Source of the DNA: an uncultured Acidobacteriia bacterium
Lineage (GTDB): Bacteria > Acidobacteriota > Terriglobia > Bryobacterales > Bryobacteraceae
DNA length: 64,000 nt
Reading direction: 5' to 3'
NCBI GenBank assembly: GCA_903875575.1
Contig: CAIQWJ010000024.1
Span: 62,001-126,000, forward strand
Below the pieces are notes generated by a model, which saw only the letters and a program-made list of their open reading frames with translations, was not told the origin of the DNA and made no database searches. Position numbers and translations under genes: made by a program. How positions within the stretch are numbered: position 1 is the first letter of the stretch; each line of letters starts with the position of its first letter. Below are positions 1 through 8,947 of the stretch, piece by piece.

Positions 1-1400
1 CCACCCCAGTAGCCGTACATCAGCGTATTCTTGTGATTCGCTTCAAAGCCTTCGGTGAAGCCGCCGGCGTGAACCGGGCTCAGGCTGCCATCCGCGCGGA
101 CAATCACGTCCGGGGCCTGCCCGAACAGGTAGCGTCCGCCGCCATCGCTCCAGAAGTTACTGCTGGTCAGACGGAAGTTGTCGGAAAGGCCGAGGATCGC
201 GTTGGCGGAAACACCCGCGCCCACTGCCCTGTAATAGATATTGGTATTCGGATTCCATACGCGGAAGGTCCGCTCCAGGCCCGCCACTTCAAAGTGAATG
301 CGGCTGGTCGGGTCAACCGCAAGCTTCGCGATGATGTCCGGCATATAGTTCGGTACCGCGTTGGTGTTGGTGTTGTTCGAAAGCTGGGTGCCGCTGAGGG
401 CTGTAAGCGCGGCCGGCAGGGTCACCGAAGGCGAACCGGCAGAGCCGCCCATATACTGTTCCGGATTCTCCAGAGAAACACCGAACGCCACCTGCTTGTT
501 TGGATGCAGGATCACGCGAACGCCCGGCTGGCGCGTCCAGGTGAGACCCGTGAGGTAGTTCAGATCGATCACCTGCGAGTAGAACAGATCACCAGGGATC
601 GCCGAGATGCCCTTACGGTTAGGCGTCAGCATGCTCCAGCTCTGTCCGGCCAGAAATTCCAGGTTGCCCTTGCGAACGTCCACCCAGAAGAGGCGCAGAC
701 GCGGCACGAACGAGCCGCTGGTCACCGTCAGGTTGTTGCCGCCACTGGTACCGTTGAAGTCAAATTCGTTGTACGCCATGAAGTGCGTACCCTTCCAGTT
801 GCCATCCGCGCGGAAGCCGAGGCGTGAATTCTGCGGGCTGAAGTGGAATTCGCTGAGGCGGCCTGCCGTCGCGTTGTTGTACGGGATACCCGCAAAGTTG
901 GTGCCGATGCTCGAACCGGCATCCTTGCCGCGCCAAACGCTGGTCAGATCCATAAAGCCAACCGGGATCACGCAGGTATCGCCAATGCGAATGTAGGCGG
1001 GAACTTTCGTATCCATGGGCGCTTCGCAGGGGTTGCCGGAAGCTGCCGGTGCCGCCGCTGCCTGCGGAGCGGGCATGGCCGGAAGTGCCGCGAGCGTTGC
1101 AGGTGCGGCTGCCGGGAAAATGGGGGCGATGCTGGCTACTTCGCCGCGGTTCGGCGGGGCCGTGCGGACGGTCGAGGCAGTCGCCGCAACAGCCTTATCG
1201 AGCGCCTGCTGCTGGCTCTCCAGAGCCTGCTTCATGGCATCCAGCTGCTTCTGCTGTGCGGCAATCATCGCCCTGAGGGAGGCGATGTCCTGCGTCTGAT
1301 TTGTGGCGTTCGTGGTGCTGATTTCCTGGGCCGGTACCAGCGTACCTGCGCTGATCACCGCCACCAGGGCGCGGCACAACCATCGTTTTCCTGAAGTCAT
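1..1400 (-). CDS. Outer-membrane porin-like protein, N-terminal part (cut by window edge)
   Basis: Reads leftward from an ATG at 1400 with a GGAGA ribosome binding site about 10 nt upstream. There is no stop before the edge, so only the first 466 residues are visible. Residues 1-24 form a Sec signal peptide ending PAQ. Residues about 38-72 are a Gln/Ala-rich coiled coil, followed by an Ala/Pro linker to about 125. From there on, short alternating strands rich in aromatic residues, Gly and Asn resemble a beta-barrel. Signal, coiled coil, linker, barrel is the layout of DcaP-like trimeric porins, so uptake of small solutes across the outer membrane is inferred. The exact family is not certain. 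Confidence 0.65.
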   Translation of the reverse strand, partial: MTSGKRWLCRALVAVISAGTLVPAQEISTTNATNQTQDIASLRAMIAAQQKQLDAMKQALESQQQALDKAVAATASTVRTAPPNRGEVASIAPIFPAAAPATLAALPAMPAPQAAAAPAASGNPCEAPMDTKVPAYIRIGDTCVIPVGFMDLTSVWRGKDAGSSIGTNFAGIPYNNATAGRLSEFHFSPQNSRLGFRADGNWKGTHFMAYNEFDFNGTSGGNNLTVTSGSFVPRLRLFWVDVRKGNLEFLAGQSWSMLTPNRKGISAIPGDLFYSQVIDLNYLTGLTWTRQPGVRVILHPNKQVAFGVSLENPEQYMGGSAGSPSVTLPAALTALSGTQLSNNTNTNAVPNYMPDIIAKLAVDPTSRIHFEVAGLERTFRVWNPNTNIYYRAVGAGVSANAILGLSDNFRLTSSNFWSDGGGRYLFGQAPDVIVRADGSLSPVHAGGFTEGFEANHKNTLMYGYWG

Positions 1401-1660
1401 TTGTTCGTATCTTTCTCCCGAGTATTCTGACCCTGTCGAGGGGCCGACAAAGCTGAAGCCACCGGCTGTCGCGCCATATGCGCCATTGCGGTTCGCGTCG
1501 CGACGGATTGCTGTTCTCTCCGGTGCCGGACGCCGATACCTCACACACGGGGCTTCAAGCCAAGTATAGGGAGCAATCGGGGTGGAATTGATGACGAAAC
1601 CGTGAATTGATCGTTACAAGATGTGCAGCAACCGGCGACGCCGCCGGGGTTAAAAAGCCT

Positions 1661-2380
1661 TCATTCCGCGTGGTGGTGGCGTACGTCGACGCCCTTTACC
1701 AGGAACAGCACGTCCTCGGCGATATTTGTAGCGTGGTCCGCAATCCGTTCCAGGTTGTGAGCCACGAAAATAAGGTCAAATGCGGCCTTGACCGGGTATT
1801 CGCCCCGATCCGCCTTCTCCAGCAACTCCCGATAGACGGAGTCCTTCAGTTCGTCTACCTCATCATCCGCCGCCAGTACGGCTTTCGCCATTTCCTCGTC
1901 CCGCCGCACAAAGGCGTCCAGACTCCGGCGCACCATCGACTGCACGAGTTGCGACATACGGGGAACATCGATTCCCGGCTTCGGCGGCGCGCTCTGTTGC
2001 AGCGACGACGCCCTCTCGGCCACGTTCACCACAAGATCGCCCATCCGTTCCAGATCGCTGTTGATTTTGATAGCGGCGGTGAGAAACCGCAAATCCTTCG
2101 CTACAGGCTGGTGCAGCGCTGTCAGCCGGATCGCCACTTCGTCAATCTCAATATTGAGCTGATTGATGCGGTTTTCAACAGTCCAGATTTCCGCCGACGG
2201 CGCTTCCCTGCCTTCCACCAGCCATAACAGGCTGGTGGCGATGGCCGATTCCACAAGTCCGCCCATTTCGAGCAGTCTGGTCTGAAGATCGGCAAGTTCC
2301 GTAACGAAGGGACGTGTGTTCAAGTTACTTTCAAAAATAGCATCGGAGCGGCCACGACGCACAGTTCCGCGCCGGTTCAT
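1661..2380 (-). CDS. phoU: Phosphate-specific transport system accessory protein PhoU
   Basis: PhoU damps the PhoR/PhoB phosphate response and links it to the Pst transporter; it acts at the inner face of the membrane. The protein holds two three-helix PhoU repeats. Each carries the metal-binding E/DxxxD signature: DLERMGDLVVNVAE in the first and NLERIADHATNIAED in the second. The start is uncertain: ATG at 2380 is used here, but TTG at 2323, just before the conserved NTRPFVTELADLQ segment and behind a GAAAG motif, would give a more usual length of 220 residues. It is divergent from miaB, and no pst or phoB gene is visible nearby. Confidence 0.88.
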   Translation of the reverse strand: MNRRGTVRRGRSDAIFESNLNTRPFVTELADLQTRLLEMGGLVESAIATSLLWLVEGREAPSAEIWTVENRINQLNIEIDEVAIRLTALHQPVAKDLRFLTAAIKINSDLERMGDLVVNVAERASSLQQSAPPKPGIDVPRMSQLVQSMVRRSLDAFVRRDEEMAKAVLAADDEVDELKDSVYRELLEKADRGEYPVKAAFDLIFVAHNLERIADHATNIAEDVLFLVKGVDVRHHHAE

Positions 2381-2412
2381 TGTTCCCGCAACGTTCTGAA
2401 ACCAGCCCCCGC

Positions 2413-2418
2413 TACAAT
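2413..2418 (+). promoter_or_regulatory. Putative -10 box of a leaderless miaB transcript
   Basis: TACAAT ends 7 nt before the GTG start of miaB, which would place transcription initiation at or next to the start codon. No Shine-Dalgarno sequence and no good -35 box is visible. The same arrangement recurs before several other genes in this window. Confidence 0.4.
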
Positions 2419-2425
2419 AGTTAAA

Positions 2426-3733
2426 GTGGAAAAAACGTTTTACCTTGAAACCTTCGGCTGCCAGATGAATGCGCACGACTCCGAGAAAGTCGTCGGCACG
2501 CTGCTTCATGAAGGCTACTCGCGCGTGGCCACCGCGGAGCAGGCAAACTACATTTTTTACAACACCTGTTCCATTCGCGACGCCGCCGAACAGAAAGTCT
2601 TCAACCGCCTGCAGCACTTCAAAAAGGCCGCCGGGAAAGGCAAGGTTTTCGCCGTCATCGGCTGCGTGGCACAGCAGGAGGGTGAAAAGATTTTCGAGCG
2701 CGCGCCGCACGTCAGCCTGGTTGCCGGCTCCGCCAGCTATTCACGTCTGCCGGAAATGCTGGCCGAACTGGAAGCAGGCAACCGCCGCGTCACGGGCCTG
2801 AACCTCGATACCGACCAGACCTTCGACACTCCTTTCACCAGCCGGGACAATCCACACCGCGGCTGGATCACCATCATTGAAGGTTGCGATAAGAAATGCT
2901 CTTACTGCGTGGTCCCGTTCACGCGGGGTCCGGAGCGCAGCCGTACCGGTGCCAGCGTGATCGAGGAAGCCGCCCGCCTCGCCGGTCTGGGATACACCGA
3001 AATCCAGCTGCTGGGTCAGAACGTGAACAGCTACCGTGACCCTTCTCCCGCCGGCTGGGATTTCGCGACGCTGCTCGACCAGGTTGGCCGCGTACCCGGC
3101 ATCAAACGCGTCCGCTTTACCACTTCGCACCCGCGCGACTTCGTCAAACCGATCATTGACGCCATTGACGCCAATCCCAATCTCTGCAACCACGTCCACC
3201 TGCCCGTGCAGTCCGGCTCGTCGCGTGTGCTCGCGGGCATGCAGCGCCTCTATACCCGGGAACAGTACATGGAGCGCATCGAGTGGATGCGCCAGGCCAA
3301 ACGGCCCATCGCGATCACATCAGACATCATCGTCGGTTTCCCTGGCGAAACCGAAACAGACTTCGAAGAGACTCTCGAACTTCTCGAAGAAGTGAAATAC
3401 GATTCCATCTTCAGCTTCAAATATTCCCGGCGCCCCAACACGCCCGCGCTCGAACTCGGCGATCAGATTTCCGAAGATGAGAAAACGCGGCGCATCGTGA
3501 TCCTTCAGGAACGGCAGCGCGCGATTCAAATGCGTCAGAACGTAGAGCTGCTGGGTGAGGTGGAAGAACTTCTGGTGGAGGGTCGCTACGAATCCTCCGG
3601 ACAGTGGGTGGGGCGCACCACGCGCAACCGAAACCTGACCTTCGTTTCGCCCAAAACGGATCTTCTGGGAACCTACGTGCCCGTGCGCGTCACGCGCGCA
3701 GGCCCGGCCTCGCTGACAGGCGAGTTGATATGA
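2426..3733 (+). CDS. miaB: tRNA-2-methylthio-N6-dimethylallyladenosine synthase MiaB
   Basis: A radical-SAM methylthiotransferase that converts i6A37 to ms2i6A37 in tRNAs reading UNN codons. The N-terminal UPF0004 domain (residues 1-115) carries the auxiliary cluster cysteines C12, C48 and C80. The radical-SAM core has the CxxxCxxC motif at C154, C158 and C161 (GCDKKCSYC), and a C-terminal TRAM domain follows from about 370. At 435 residues the length is normal. The start is GTG at 2426, chosen because the conserved YLETFGCQMN begins at residue 6. It is transcribed divergently from phoU. Confidence 0.96.
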   Translation: MEKTFYLETFGCQMNAHDSEKVVGTLLHEGYSRVATAEQANYIFYNTCSIRDAAEQKVFNRLQHFKKAAGKGKVFAVIGCVAQQEGEKIFERAPHVSLVAGSASYSRLPEMLAELEAGNRRVTGLNLDTDQTFDTPFTSRDNPHRGWITIIEGCDKKCSYCVVPFTRGPERSRTGASVIEEAARLAGLGYTEIQLLGQNVNSYRDPSPAGWDFATLLDQVGRVPGIKRVRFTTSHPRDFVKPIIDAIDANPNLCNHVHLPVQSGSSRVLAGMQRLYTREQYMERIEWMRQAKRPIAITSDIIVGFPGETETDFEETLELLEEVKYDSIFSFKYSRRPNTPALELGDQISEDEKTRRIVILQERQRAIQMRQNVELLGEVEELLVEGRYESSGQWVGRTTRNRNLTFVSPKTDLLGTYVPVRVTRAGPASLTGELI

Positions 3734-3789
3734 AGCTTACTGGTGAACTGAGATAACGCCGCCGCCCCGCGCGTCCCGCCTCCCTGTGT

Positions 3790-3795
3790 TGTAAT
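3790..3795 (+). promoter_or_regulatory. Putative -10 box, leaderless pattern
   Basis: TGTAAT ends 6 nt before the ATG at 3802, with no Shine-Dalgarno sequence between. This is the same spacing as before miaB. Confidence 0.3.
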
Positions 3796-3801
3796 GAAGA
3801 C

Positions 3802-4290
3802 ATGGAAGTCGAGATGAAGATCCGTGGGTTGATGATGGACCCGATCACGAATATGCCGATCGTCATCCTGAAAGATTCCGGCAGCAGCAGTGTGTTGCCT
3901 ATCTGGGTCGGCATTTACGAAGCGAACGCCATCGCGCTGGAGATCGAGAAGGTTTCGACTCCCCGCCCGATGACGCACGATCTGATCAAGACGCTGCTGA
4001 TGGGTCTCGACGCGGGCATTCGCAAAGTGGTTGTGAGTGAACTGCGGGAAGACACCTTCTATGCCGTCATCTGGGTGGAACGCAACGGCGAGCTGATCTC
4101 AGTGGACTCACGTCCTTCCGATGCCCTGGCACTGGCGCTGCGTCACGATTGCCCCATTTACGTGGACGATTCCGTGCTGAAATCTTCGAAGGCGACCAGC
4201 GCGGTTGCCGACAAGGTGAATGCCAATCAGGAACTGAAGCGCTGGCTGGAGAACCTCAACGAAGAGGATCTCGGCCGATATAAGATGTGA
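3802..4290 (+). CDS. Bifunctional nuclease family protein (DUF151/BFN domain)
   Basis: A 162-residue protein that is almost entirely a BFN/DUF151 domain. Recognisable blocks are MDPITNMPIVILKD near the N-terminus, LPIWVGIYEANAIALEIEK in the middle and the conserved RPSDALALALR at about residues 105-115. Family members were first described as nucleases acting on both RNA and DNA, and bacterial ones are usually stand-alone cytoplasmic proteins of this size. The acidic tail after 140 (ENLNEEDLGRYKM) is typical. It follows miaB by 68 bp but probably has its own start signal. The family is clear; the biological role in bacteria is not well defined. Confidence 0.9.
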   Translation: MEVEMKIRGLMMDPITNMPIVILKDSGSSSVLPIWVGIYEANAIALEIEKVSTPRPMTHDLIKTLLMGLDAGIRKVVVSELREDTFYAVIWVERNGELISVDSRPSDALALALRHDCPIYVDDSVLKSSKATSAVADKVNANQELKRWLENLNEEDLGRYKM

Positions 4291-4302
4291 GGTCGTTTTC
4301 CA

Positions 4303-4410
4303 TCACCGTTTTCCGTTAATCCCTTGCCCCGGTGCAGGATTCCATAAGTTGAGAGTCTGGCATCGGGTTTGCCTGAAAAGTGAGGCCAGGGGAGAAACGG
4401 TAAACGGTGA
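4303..4410. repeat. Long imperfect inverted repeat between convergent genes
   Basis: The arm at 4303-4317 (TCACCGTTTTCCGTT) matches the reverse complement of 4396-4410 (AACGGTAAACGGTGA) in 14 of 15 positions. Weaker complementarity extends inward to about 27 bp per arm, leaving a centre of roughly 50 bp. The right arm contains direct AAACGGT repeats. It lies between the convergent ends of the BFN gene and the STAND-like gene. It could form a terminator-like or REP-like structure, but has no T-run. Confidence 0.5.
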
Positions 4411-4421
4411 ACGGATAACTT

Positions 4422-5717
4422 TCAGATAATCTTTCTCGCCACCAGATACAGATAGACCCCGTACGCCGCCAGTATCGCCCCTACTGCAATAGAAATCGAT
4501 CGCACACGAAATGCCGCGCGTTGCCGGGCGACAATCGCGGCCTCTTTCCGGATCCACCAGTCGTATACCACCGGTACCATGGAGACCCGCGCGAACTCAT
4601 ACCTCGCGCCAGCCTCCGCCTGCCCCGGTGAAAGCTCAACCGTTCGCAGAATCCCCTCTTTCAGCAGGACGGGCAACAGGGTCATGGCAAACCTGTCCCA
4701 TTTGCCGGAATAATCCATCAGCGCCTTCTCTGTAACTGCGGTCCGCGTACCGTCGGCCCCGCGCAGCAGTTGAATCCAGCGAAAGAACAACTCCACATGA
4801 GTGATTCCCATTTCATCGATCACCGGATCGAGAGACTCCAGAATCAGCCTGTCAACACCACCATTGCCCTCAATCGTCGACACCCGCGCTATGTCTGACT
4901 TCAGGACCCGCTCCCTGTCGAACAAGTGTTCGGCTCCCAGCCGAAGGAACAAAGGATGCACGCCGGAACCCGAGGCTGCGGCGGGTGCCGCCACCAGCAG
5001 GTCCACCGCCGCGGGCTCAATTTGAAAACCCGCACCCGCGGCTGCCTTACGAACCAGTTCCCGCGCCGTATCCCGCGTCAGCGGCTGCAGCGAGATAACG
5101 TTCCCCATCAGATTCGGGATATACTGACTCAGTCGCCGGAAGGGTTCTACGGCGCTGTCCTGCATGCCGATCACAAACCGCGACGTTCTGGCACTAATGG
5201 CGTTGGAAAGCTCCGCGTCAAAACTATCGGAAATATCAGTGCCCACGTGGAAGCGGTGATAATCTTCAAACTGATCGAGCAGAACGGCAATCTTCCAGCC
5301 GGTCTGCCGCTCAGCAGTCTCCAGCAGATCGCGGAGCGGCTCCGCCCCCGCGACGAAGCCTCCGTCCGCCTGTTCGTGTATGGCATTGGTGATCGCATCG
5401 CGCAGTCGCGCGGATACCGTACGTCCCTGCCAATCAGAAAAGACAACCGCGATATATCCCGCCTGTCGCAACACTGGAACAGCACCCGACCGGAACAACC
5501 ACGACACGCCCAGACCAGGAGCGGCCGTGACCACGGTAAACCGATTGGCCTCGCAATTGTCCACAATCGTGCGGATCTCCGCGACGCGGCCGGAGAATTG
5601 CCCGTCGTCCACGGAGCCGGCCGTCGTTCGTGAGAGCGGTGCTGGAAGCGATAGAGCCAAGCTACCTGTATACCCGACTTGTAATATACCTTGTGCACCG
5701 TGACGAGCGTGTAACAA
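4422..5717 (-). CDS. Membrane-anchored STAND-like NTPase with degenerate Walker A
   Basis: The layout follows nSTAND1-type conflict-system NTPases. The P-loop position reads AAPGLGVSWLFRSG (residues 65-78), where the family has GxxGxGKSxLxRxG, so the catalytic Lys is Val71 and the first Gly is Ala. Walker B is preserved as LLDQFED (146-152). The following RFVIGMQDSAVEPF lacks the usual RED. After a helical region, the C-terminal stretch from about 405 is a single hydrophobic helix ending VARKII, so the protein probably sits at the inner membrane as a non-hydrolysing or weakly binding ATPase-like scaffold. No effector domain is visible. The start is uncertain: TTG at 5717, or TTG 5654 or GTG 5612. 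Function not known. Confidence 0.6.
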   Translation of the reverse strand: MLHARHGAQGILQVGYTGSLALSLPAPLSRTTAGSVDDGQFSGRVAEIRTIVDNCEANRFTVVTAAPGLGVSWLFRSGAVPVLRQAGYIAVVFSDWQGRTVSARLRDAITNAIHEQADGGFVAGAEPLRDLLETAERQTGWKIAVLLDQFEDYHRFHVGTDISDSFDAELSNAISARTSRFVIGMQDSAVEPFRRLSQYIPNLMGNVISLQPLTRDTARELVRKAAAGAGFQIEPAAVDLLVAAPAAASGSGVHPLFLRLGAEHLFDRERVLKSDIARVSTIEGNGGVDRLILESLDPVIDEMGITHVELFFRWIQLLRGADGTRTAVTEKALMDYSGKWDRFAMTLLPVLLKEGILRTVELSPGQAEAGARYEFARVSMVPVVYDWWIRKEAAIVARQRAAFRVRSISIAVGAILAAYGVYLYLVARKII

Positions 5718-5776
5718 AGCCTGTTAGGCTGTTGAGTATCGTGCAGAACCTGGTTCCCGTTCACCCGCTTCGGCTC

Positions 5777-7852
5777 ATGCCATACCTCGTTGTATCGCTG
5801 CTCTCAGCGTTCCCGTGCCTCTGCGCAACACCGGGCCAATTCACGCTAACTGACGTTCTGAGCGCCCCGTTCCCTTCCGATCTCGCGGCCTCCCCCCATG
5901 GCGACGCCTTCGCGTGGGTCATGGATGCCCAGGGTGTCCGCAATATCTGGATCGCCCGCGCTCCCGCTTTCATACCGGTGCGGATGACGCCCTTCACCAC
6001 CGAGGATGGCCAGACGCTGACAGACCTGACCTGGTCGCCCGACGCTTCCCTGCTTCTGTTTACGCGCGGCGGCAGCGCAAACGGCAGGGGCGAAAATCCG
6101 AATCCACTCCACGTAACCGAAGGAGTAAATCAGGAGATCTGGCTGGCTGAAAACAACGGCACTGCGCGCCGCCTCGCCGGCGGACACGCCCCGGCCATCT
6201 CTCCCGACGGCAAGATTGCAGCATGGCTTCTCGGGGGCCAGATCTGGTCCATTCCGCTCGGCGGTTCCCAGGTGCCCGCGCCCGTCGCGCACGCGCGCGG
6301 CTCGGCAAACTCCCTCGCCTGGTCGCCTGACAGCACCCGCCTCGCGTTTGTCAGCGACCGCACAGACCATTCCTTTATCGGCATTTACAACTTCAGCAAC
6401 AAATCGATTGACTATGTCGATGCCGGTGCCGATCTCGACCAGGCCCCCGTCTGGTCGCCCGACGGCCGCGAGATCGCCTTCATCCGCGTGCCAGGTTCCC
6501 GCTATGCCTTCGCCTGGGGACCGAAACGCACCGGCCTCCCCTGGTCCGTTCGCATTGCCGATGCGCAAACCGGCAAGGGCCGCGAAATCTGGCGCGCACG
6601 TCCCGGCATGGGCAGCGTGTTCTGGCCCGTTACCGCCGCCAACCCGTTGTTCTGGAGCCGCGAAGGGCGCATCGTCTTCCCCTGGGAAGGCGATGGCTGG
6701 CTGCATCTGTACTCCGTTACGCCGCAAGGTGGCACCGCAACCCTGCTGACGCCAGGGAGTTTCGAAGTCGAAAACGCCGCTCTGTCCGTCGATCACCGCA
6801 ACATCCTGTTTTCGTCGAACCAAAACGATATCGACCGCCGCCACCTTTGGAGCGTTGCCATCAGCGGTGGTCCCGAGGTGCAATTGACAAAGGGCACCGG
6901 CATTGAAGCCCGGCCCGTGCCTCTTGCCGACAGTGTGGTCGGCTTCGTACGCTCGGAAGCCAAAGCTTTCCCGCGCATCGCCCTCGTTGCCAACGGAGCC
7001 GTGAGAGACCTGACAGCCGACCAGATTCCCGCTGCCTTCCCTGCGGCAGCGTTGGTCTCGCCCGAACCCGTCGAACTCACCTCCACGGACGGCATCCGAA
7101 TTCACGCCCAGCTTTTCCGTCCTCCCGGCGCCAGCACGGGCCGTCACCCCGCCGTCATTTTCTTCCATGGCGGCGCACGTCGTCAGATGGTCCTCGGCTG
7201 GCAGTACATGAGTTACTATAGTCAGGCTTACGCGTTCGACCAATACCTGGTGAGCAGGGGCTACATCGTGCTGAGCGTGAACTATCGCGCAGGAACCGGC
7301 TACGGCGAACGCTTTCGGGAGGCTCTGAACTACGGGGCCACAGGCGGCAGTGAGTTCGCCGACGTGATGGCGGCGGGCACTTACCTGCGAGGCCGCGCGG
7401 ACGTCGAAACCGCGCATATCGGCCTCTGGGGCGGCTCCTACGGCGGCTATCTCACCGCCATGGGACTGGCCCGCGCCTCGAACATGTTTGCCGCGGGCGT
7501 GGATTTCCACGGCGTTCACGATTGGAATCTCGAAATCAGCAACTATGTCCCTGCCTATGAACCGGAAAAACGACAGGCGCTCTCCACTACAGCGTTCCGC
7601 TCCTCACCCATGGCTTATATGAGTACCTGGAAGTCTCCGGTACTGCTCATTCAGGGCGATGACGACCGCAACGTGGTCTTCTCCCAGTCCATCATGCTCG
7701 AAGAAAAGCTGCGCGAGCATGGCGTGCATTTTGAGGAGTTGATTTTTCCCGATGAGGTACACGAGTTCCTGCTGCATTCCCACTGGCTCAAGGCCTATGA
7801 AACAGCGGCGGATTTCCTGGACAGGTACCTGAAGCCAGCCACGAAGAACTAA
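5777..7852 (+). CDS. Secreted S9 family peptidase (dipeptidyl-/acylaminoacyl-peptidase type)
   Basis: A 691-residue alpha/beta-hydrolase peptidase with an N-terminal beta-propeller. Starting at ATG 5777 gives a signal peptide (MPYLVVSLLSAFPCLCATPG); upstream in-frame codons overlap the divergent neighbour and are unlikely. PD40-type propeller blades show as repeated SPD motifs (SPDASLLLF, SPDGKIAAW, SPDSTRLAF, SPDGREIAF). The catalytic domain shows the nucleophile motif GGSYGGYL, the acid region QGDDDRNVVFSQ and the His in PDEVHEFLL. It is predicted to remove dipeptides or acylated residues from peptides in the periplasm or outside the cell. Confidence 0.9.
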   Translation: MPYLVVSLLSAFPCLCATPGQFTLTDVLSAPFPSDLAASPHGDAFAWVMDAQGVRNIWIARAPAFIPVRMTPFTTEDGQTLTDLTWSPDASLLLFTRGGSANGRGENPNPLHVTEGVNQEIWLAENNGTARRLAGGHAPAISPDGKIAAWLLGGQIWSIPLGGSQVPAPVAHARGSANSLAWSPDSTRLAFVSDRTDHSFIGIYNFSNKSIDYVDAGADLDQAPVWSPDGREIAFIRVPGSRYAFAWGPKRTGLPWSVRIADAQTGKGREIWRARPGMGSVFWPVTAANPLFWSREGRIVFPWEGDGWLHLYSVTPQGGTATLLTPGSFEVENAALSVDHRNILFSSNQNDIDRRHLWSVAISGGPEVQLTKGTGIEARPVPLADSVVGFVRSEAKAFPRIALVANGAVRDLTADQIPAAFPAAALVSPEPVELTSTDGIRIHAQLFRPPGASTGRHPAVIFFHGGARRQMVLGWQYMSYYSQAYAFDQYLVSRGYIVLSVNYRAGTGYGERFREALNYGATGGSEFADVMAAGTYLRGRADVETAHIGLWGGSYGGYLTAMGLARASNMFAAGVDFHGVHDWNLEISNYVPAYEPEKRQALSTTAFRSSPMAYMSTWKSPVLLIQGDDDRNVVFSQSIMLEEKLREHGVHFEELIFPDEVHEFLLHSHWLKAYETAADFLDRYLKPATKN

Positions 7853-7862
7853 CGCTGCCCGC

Positions 7863-8903
7863 TCACAGATTGCTGGTGACTTTACGCAGACCGCGCGGCT
7901 GATCGGCGTCCAGGTTTTTGGCACCCGCCAGCGCGGCGGCAAACAACTGCGCGGGAATGATGTAGGGAATCGGCGTGTATAGCTCATCGAGCGACGCTTT
8001 CACGCGGATTACAGTGGATGCAAACCGGGCTGCCTCGCGATTGCTCCGGTCGGTGATAATCACCGTCTCCGCCTTCAGGGCCTTCAACTTTTCCAGCGTT
8101 TCGTGAACCGACGCCCATACCCTGCCGGACGGGCCGAACAGAAACACCGGAAGTTCGCGGTCCACAATAGCAATGGGACCGTGCAGAAAGTCAGCGGCGG
8201 AGAATCGCTCCGCCACTACATAAGAAGTCTCCATCATTTTCAACGCGAACTCAAAAGCATTGGCGTAGTTCAGACCACGTGCCACCACCGCGGCATGTTG
8301 TATGTGACGAAAACCCCACGCAAGCCCGCCAACCTCGGCCTCCAGTTCCAGTGCCGTCTGCGCCGTGGCCGGAATCGCCTCCAGATCGGCCAGCCGGATC
8401 TTCGCTCCCAGCGCGTAAGCCAGCAGATAGAGCGACATCAACTGACCCGTATACGTCTTAGTCGCCGCCACGCTTTTTTCGCGTCCGGCGCGAACCAGGA
8501 AAACGTGTTCCGCAAGATTCGCCAGCGTACTCTTCGGTTCGTTGGTAATTCCCACCGTAATGGCCCCGGATTTACGCGCCTGCTCCAGTACGGCGCTGAT
8601 GTCGTCCGATTCCCCGGATTGCGATATTCCCACCACCATCGCGTCTTTGTAATCCACCGAAGCACCGTAAATCGAATGTACCGACGGCGCTGCCAGCGAG
8701 ACCGGAATGCCCGCCATGATTTCTATGAGATAGCGACCAAACTGGGCGGCATTGTCCGACGTACCACGGGCGACGATCACCACCAGCCGCGGTTTACGCT
8801 TCTCCAGAAACAACCGAAATCCGGCAACGCCCTTCAGTTGCGAGGCGAGCGTTCTTTCGAGCGCTGCCGGTTGCTCGCGGATTTCTTTGAGCATTTGAGA
8901 CAT
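7863..8903 (-). CDS. Double-SIS-domain sugar-phosphate isomerase/deaminase (GlmS C-terminal-like)
   Basis: 346 residues with two tandem SIS domains and no glutaminase domain. SIS1 contains ARGTSDNAA and the phosphate-binding loop GISQSGESDD at about residues 94-103. SIS2 includes the DFLHGPIAIVD segment and ends with the characteristic LDADQPRGLRKVT. Proteins of this length and layout are NagB-II-type glucosamine-6-phosphate deaminases or related ketose/amino-sugar isomerases (AgaS, FrlB), not full GlmS. It acts on amino-sugar phosphates in the cytoplasm, so amino-sugar catabolism is the best guess. It is convergent with the S9 peptidase, separated by only 10 bp. Confidence 0.85.
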   Translation of the reverse strand: MSQMLKEIREQPAALERTLASQLKGVAGFRLFLEKRKPRLVVIVARGTSDNAAQFGRYLIEIMAGIPVSLAAPSVHSIYGASVDYKDAMVVGISQSGESDDISAVLEQARKSGAITVGITNEPKSTLANLAEHVFLVRAGREKSVAATKTYTGQLMSLYLLAYALGAKIRLADLEAIPATAQTALELEAEVGGLAWGFRHIQHAAVVARGLNYANAFEFALKMMETSYVVAERFSAADFLHGPIAIVDRELPVFLFGPSGRVWASVHETLEKLKALKAETVIITDRSNREAARFASTVIRVKASLDELYTPIPYIIPAQLFAAALAGAKNLDADQPRGLRKVTSNL

Positions 8904-8947
8904 GACAACGCCAGTTTACATGACTCCGCGAAAAACGACTCACAACC

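Noticed and set aside
5846-7519. Long reverse frame across the S9 peptidase gene
   Set aside because: The forward frame has catalytic motifs and propeller repeats; the reverse frame has none.
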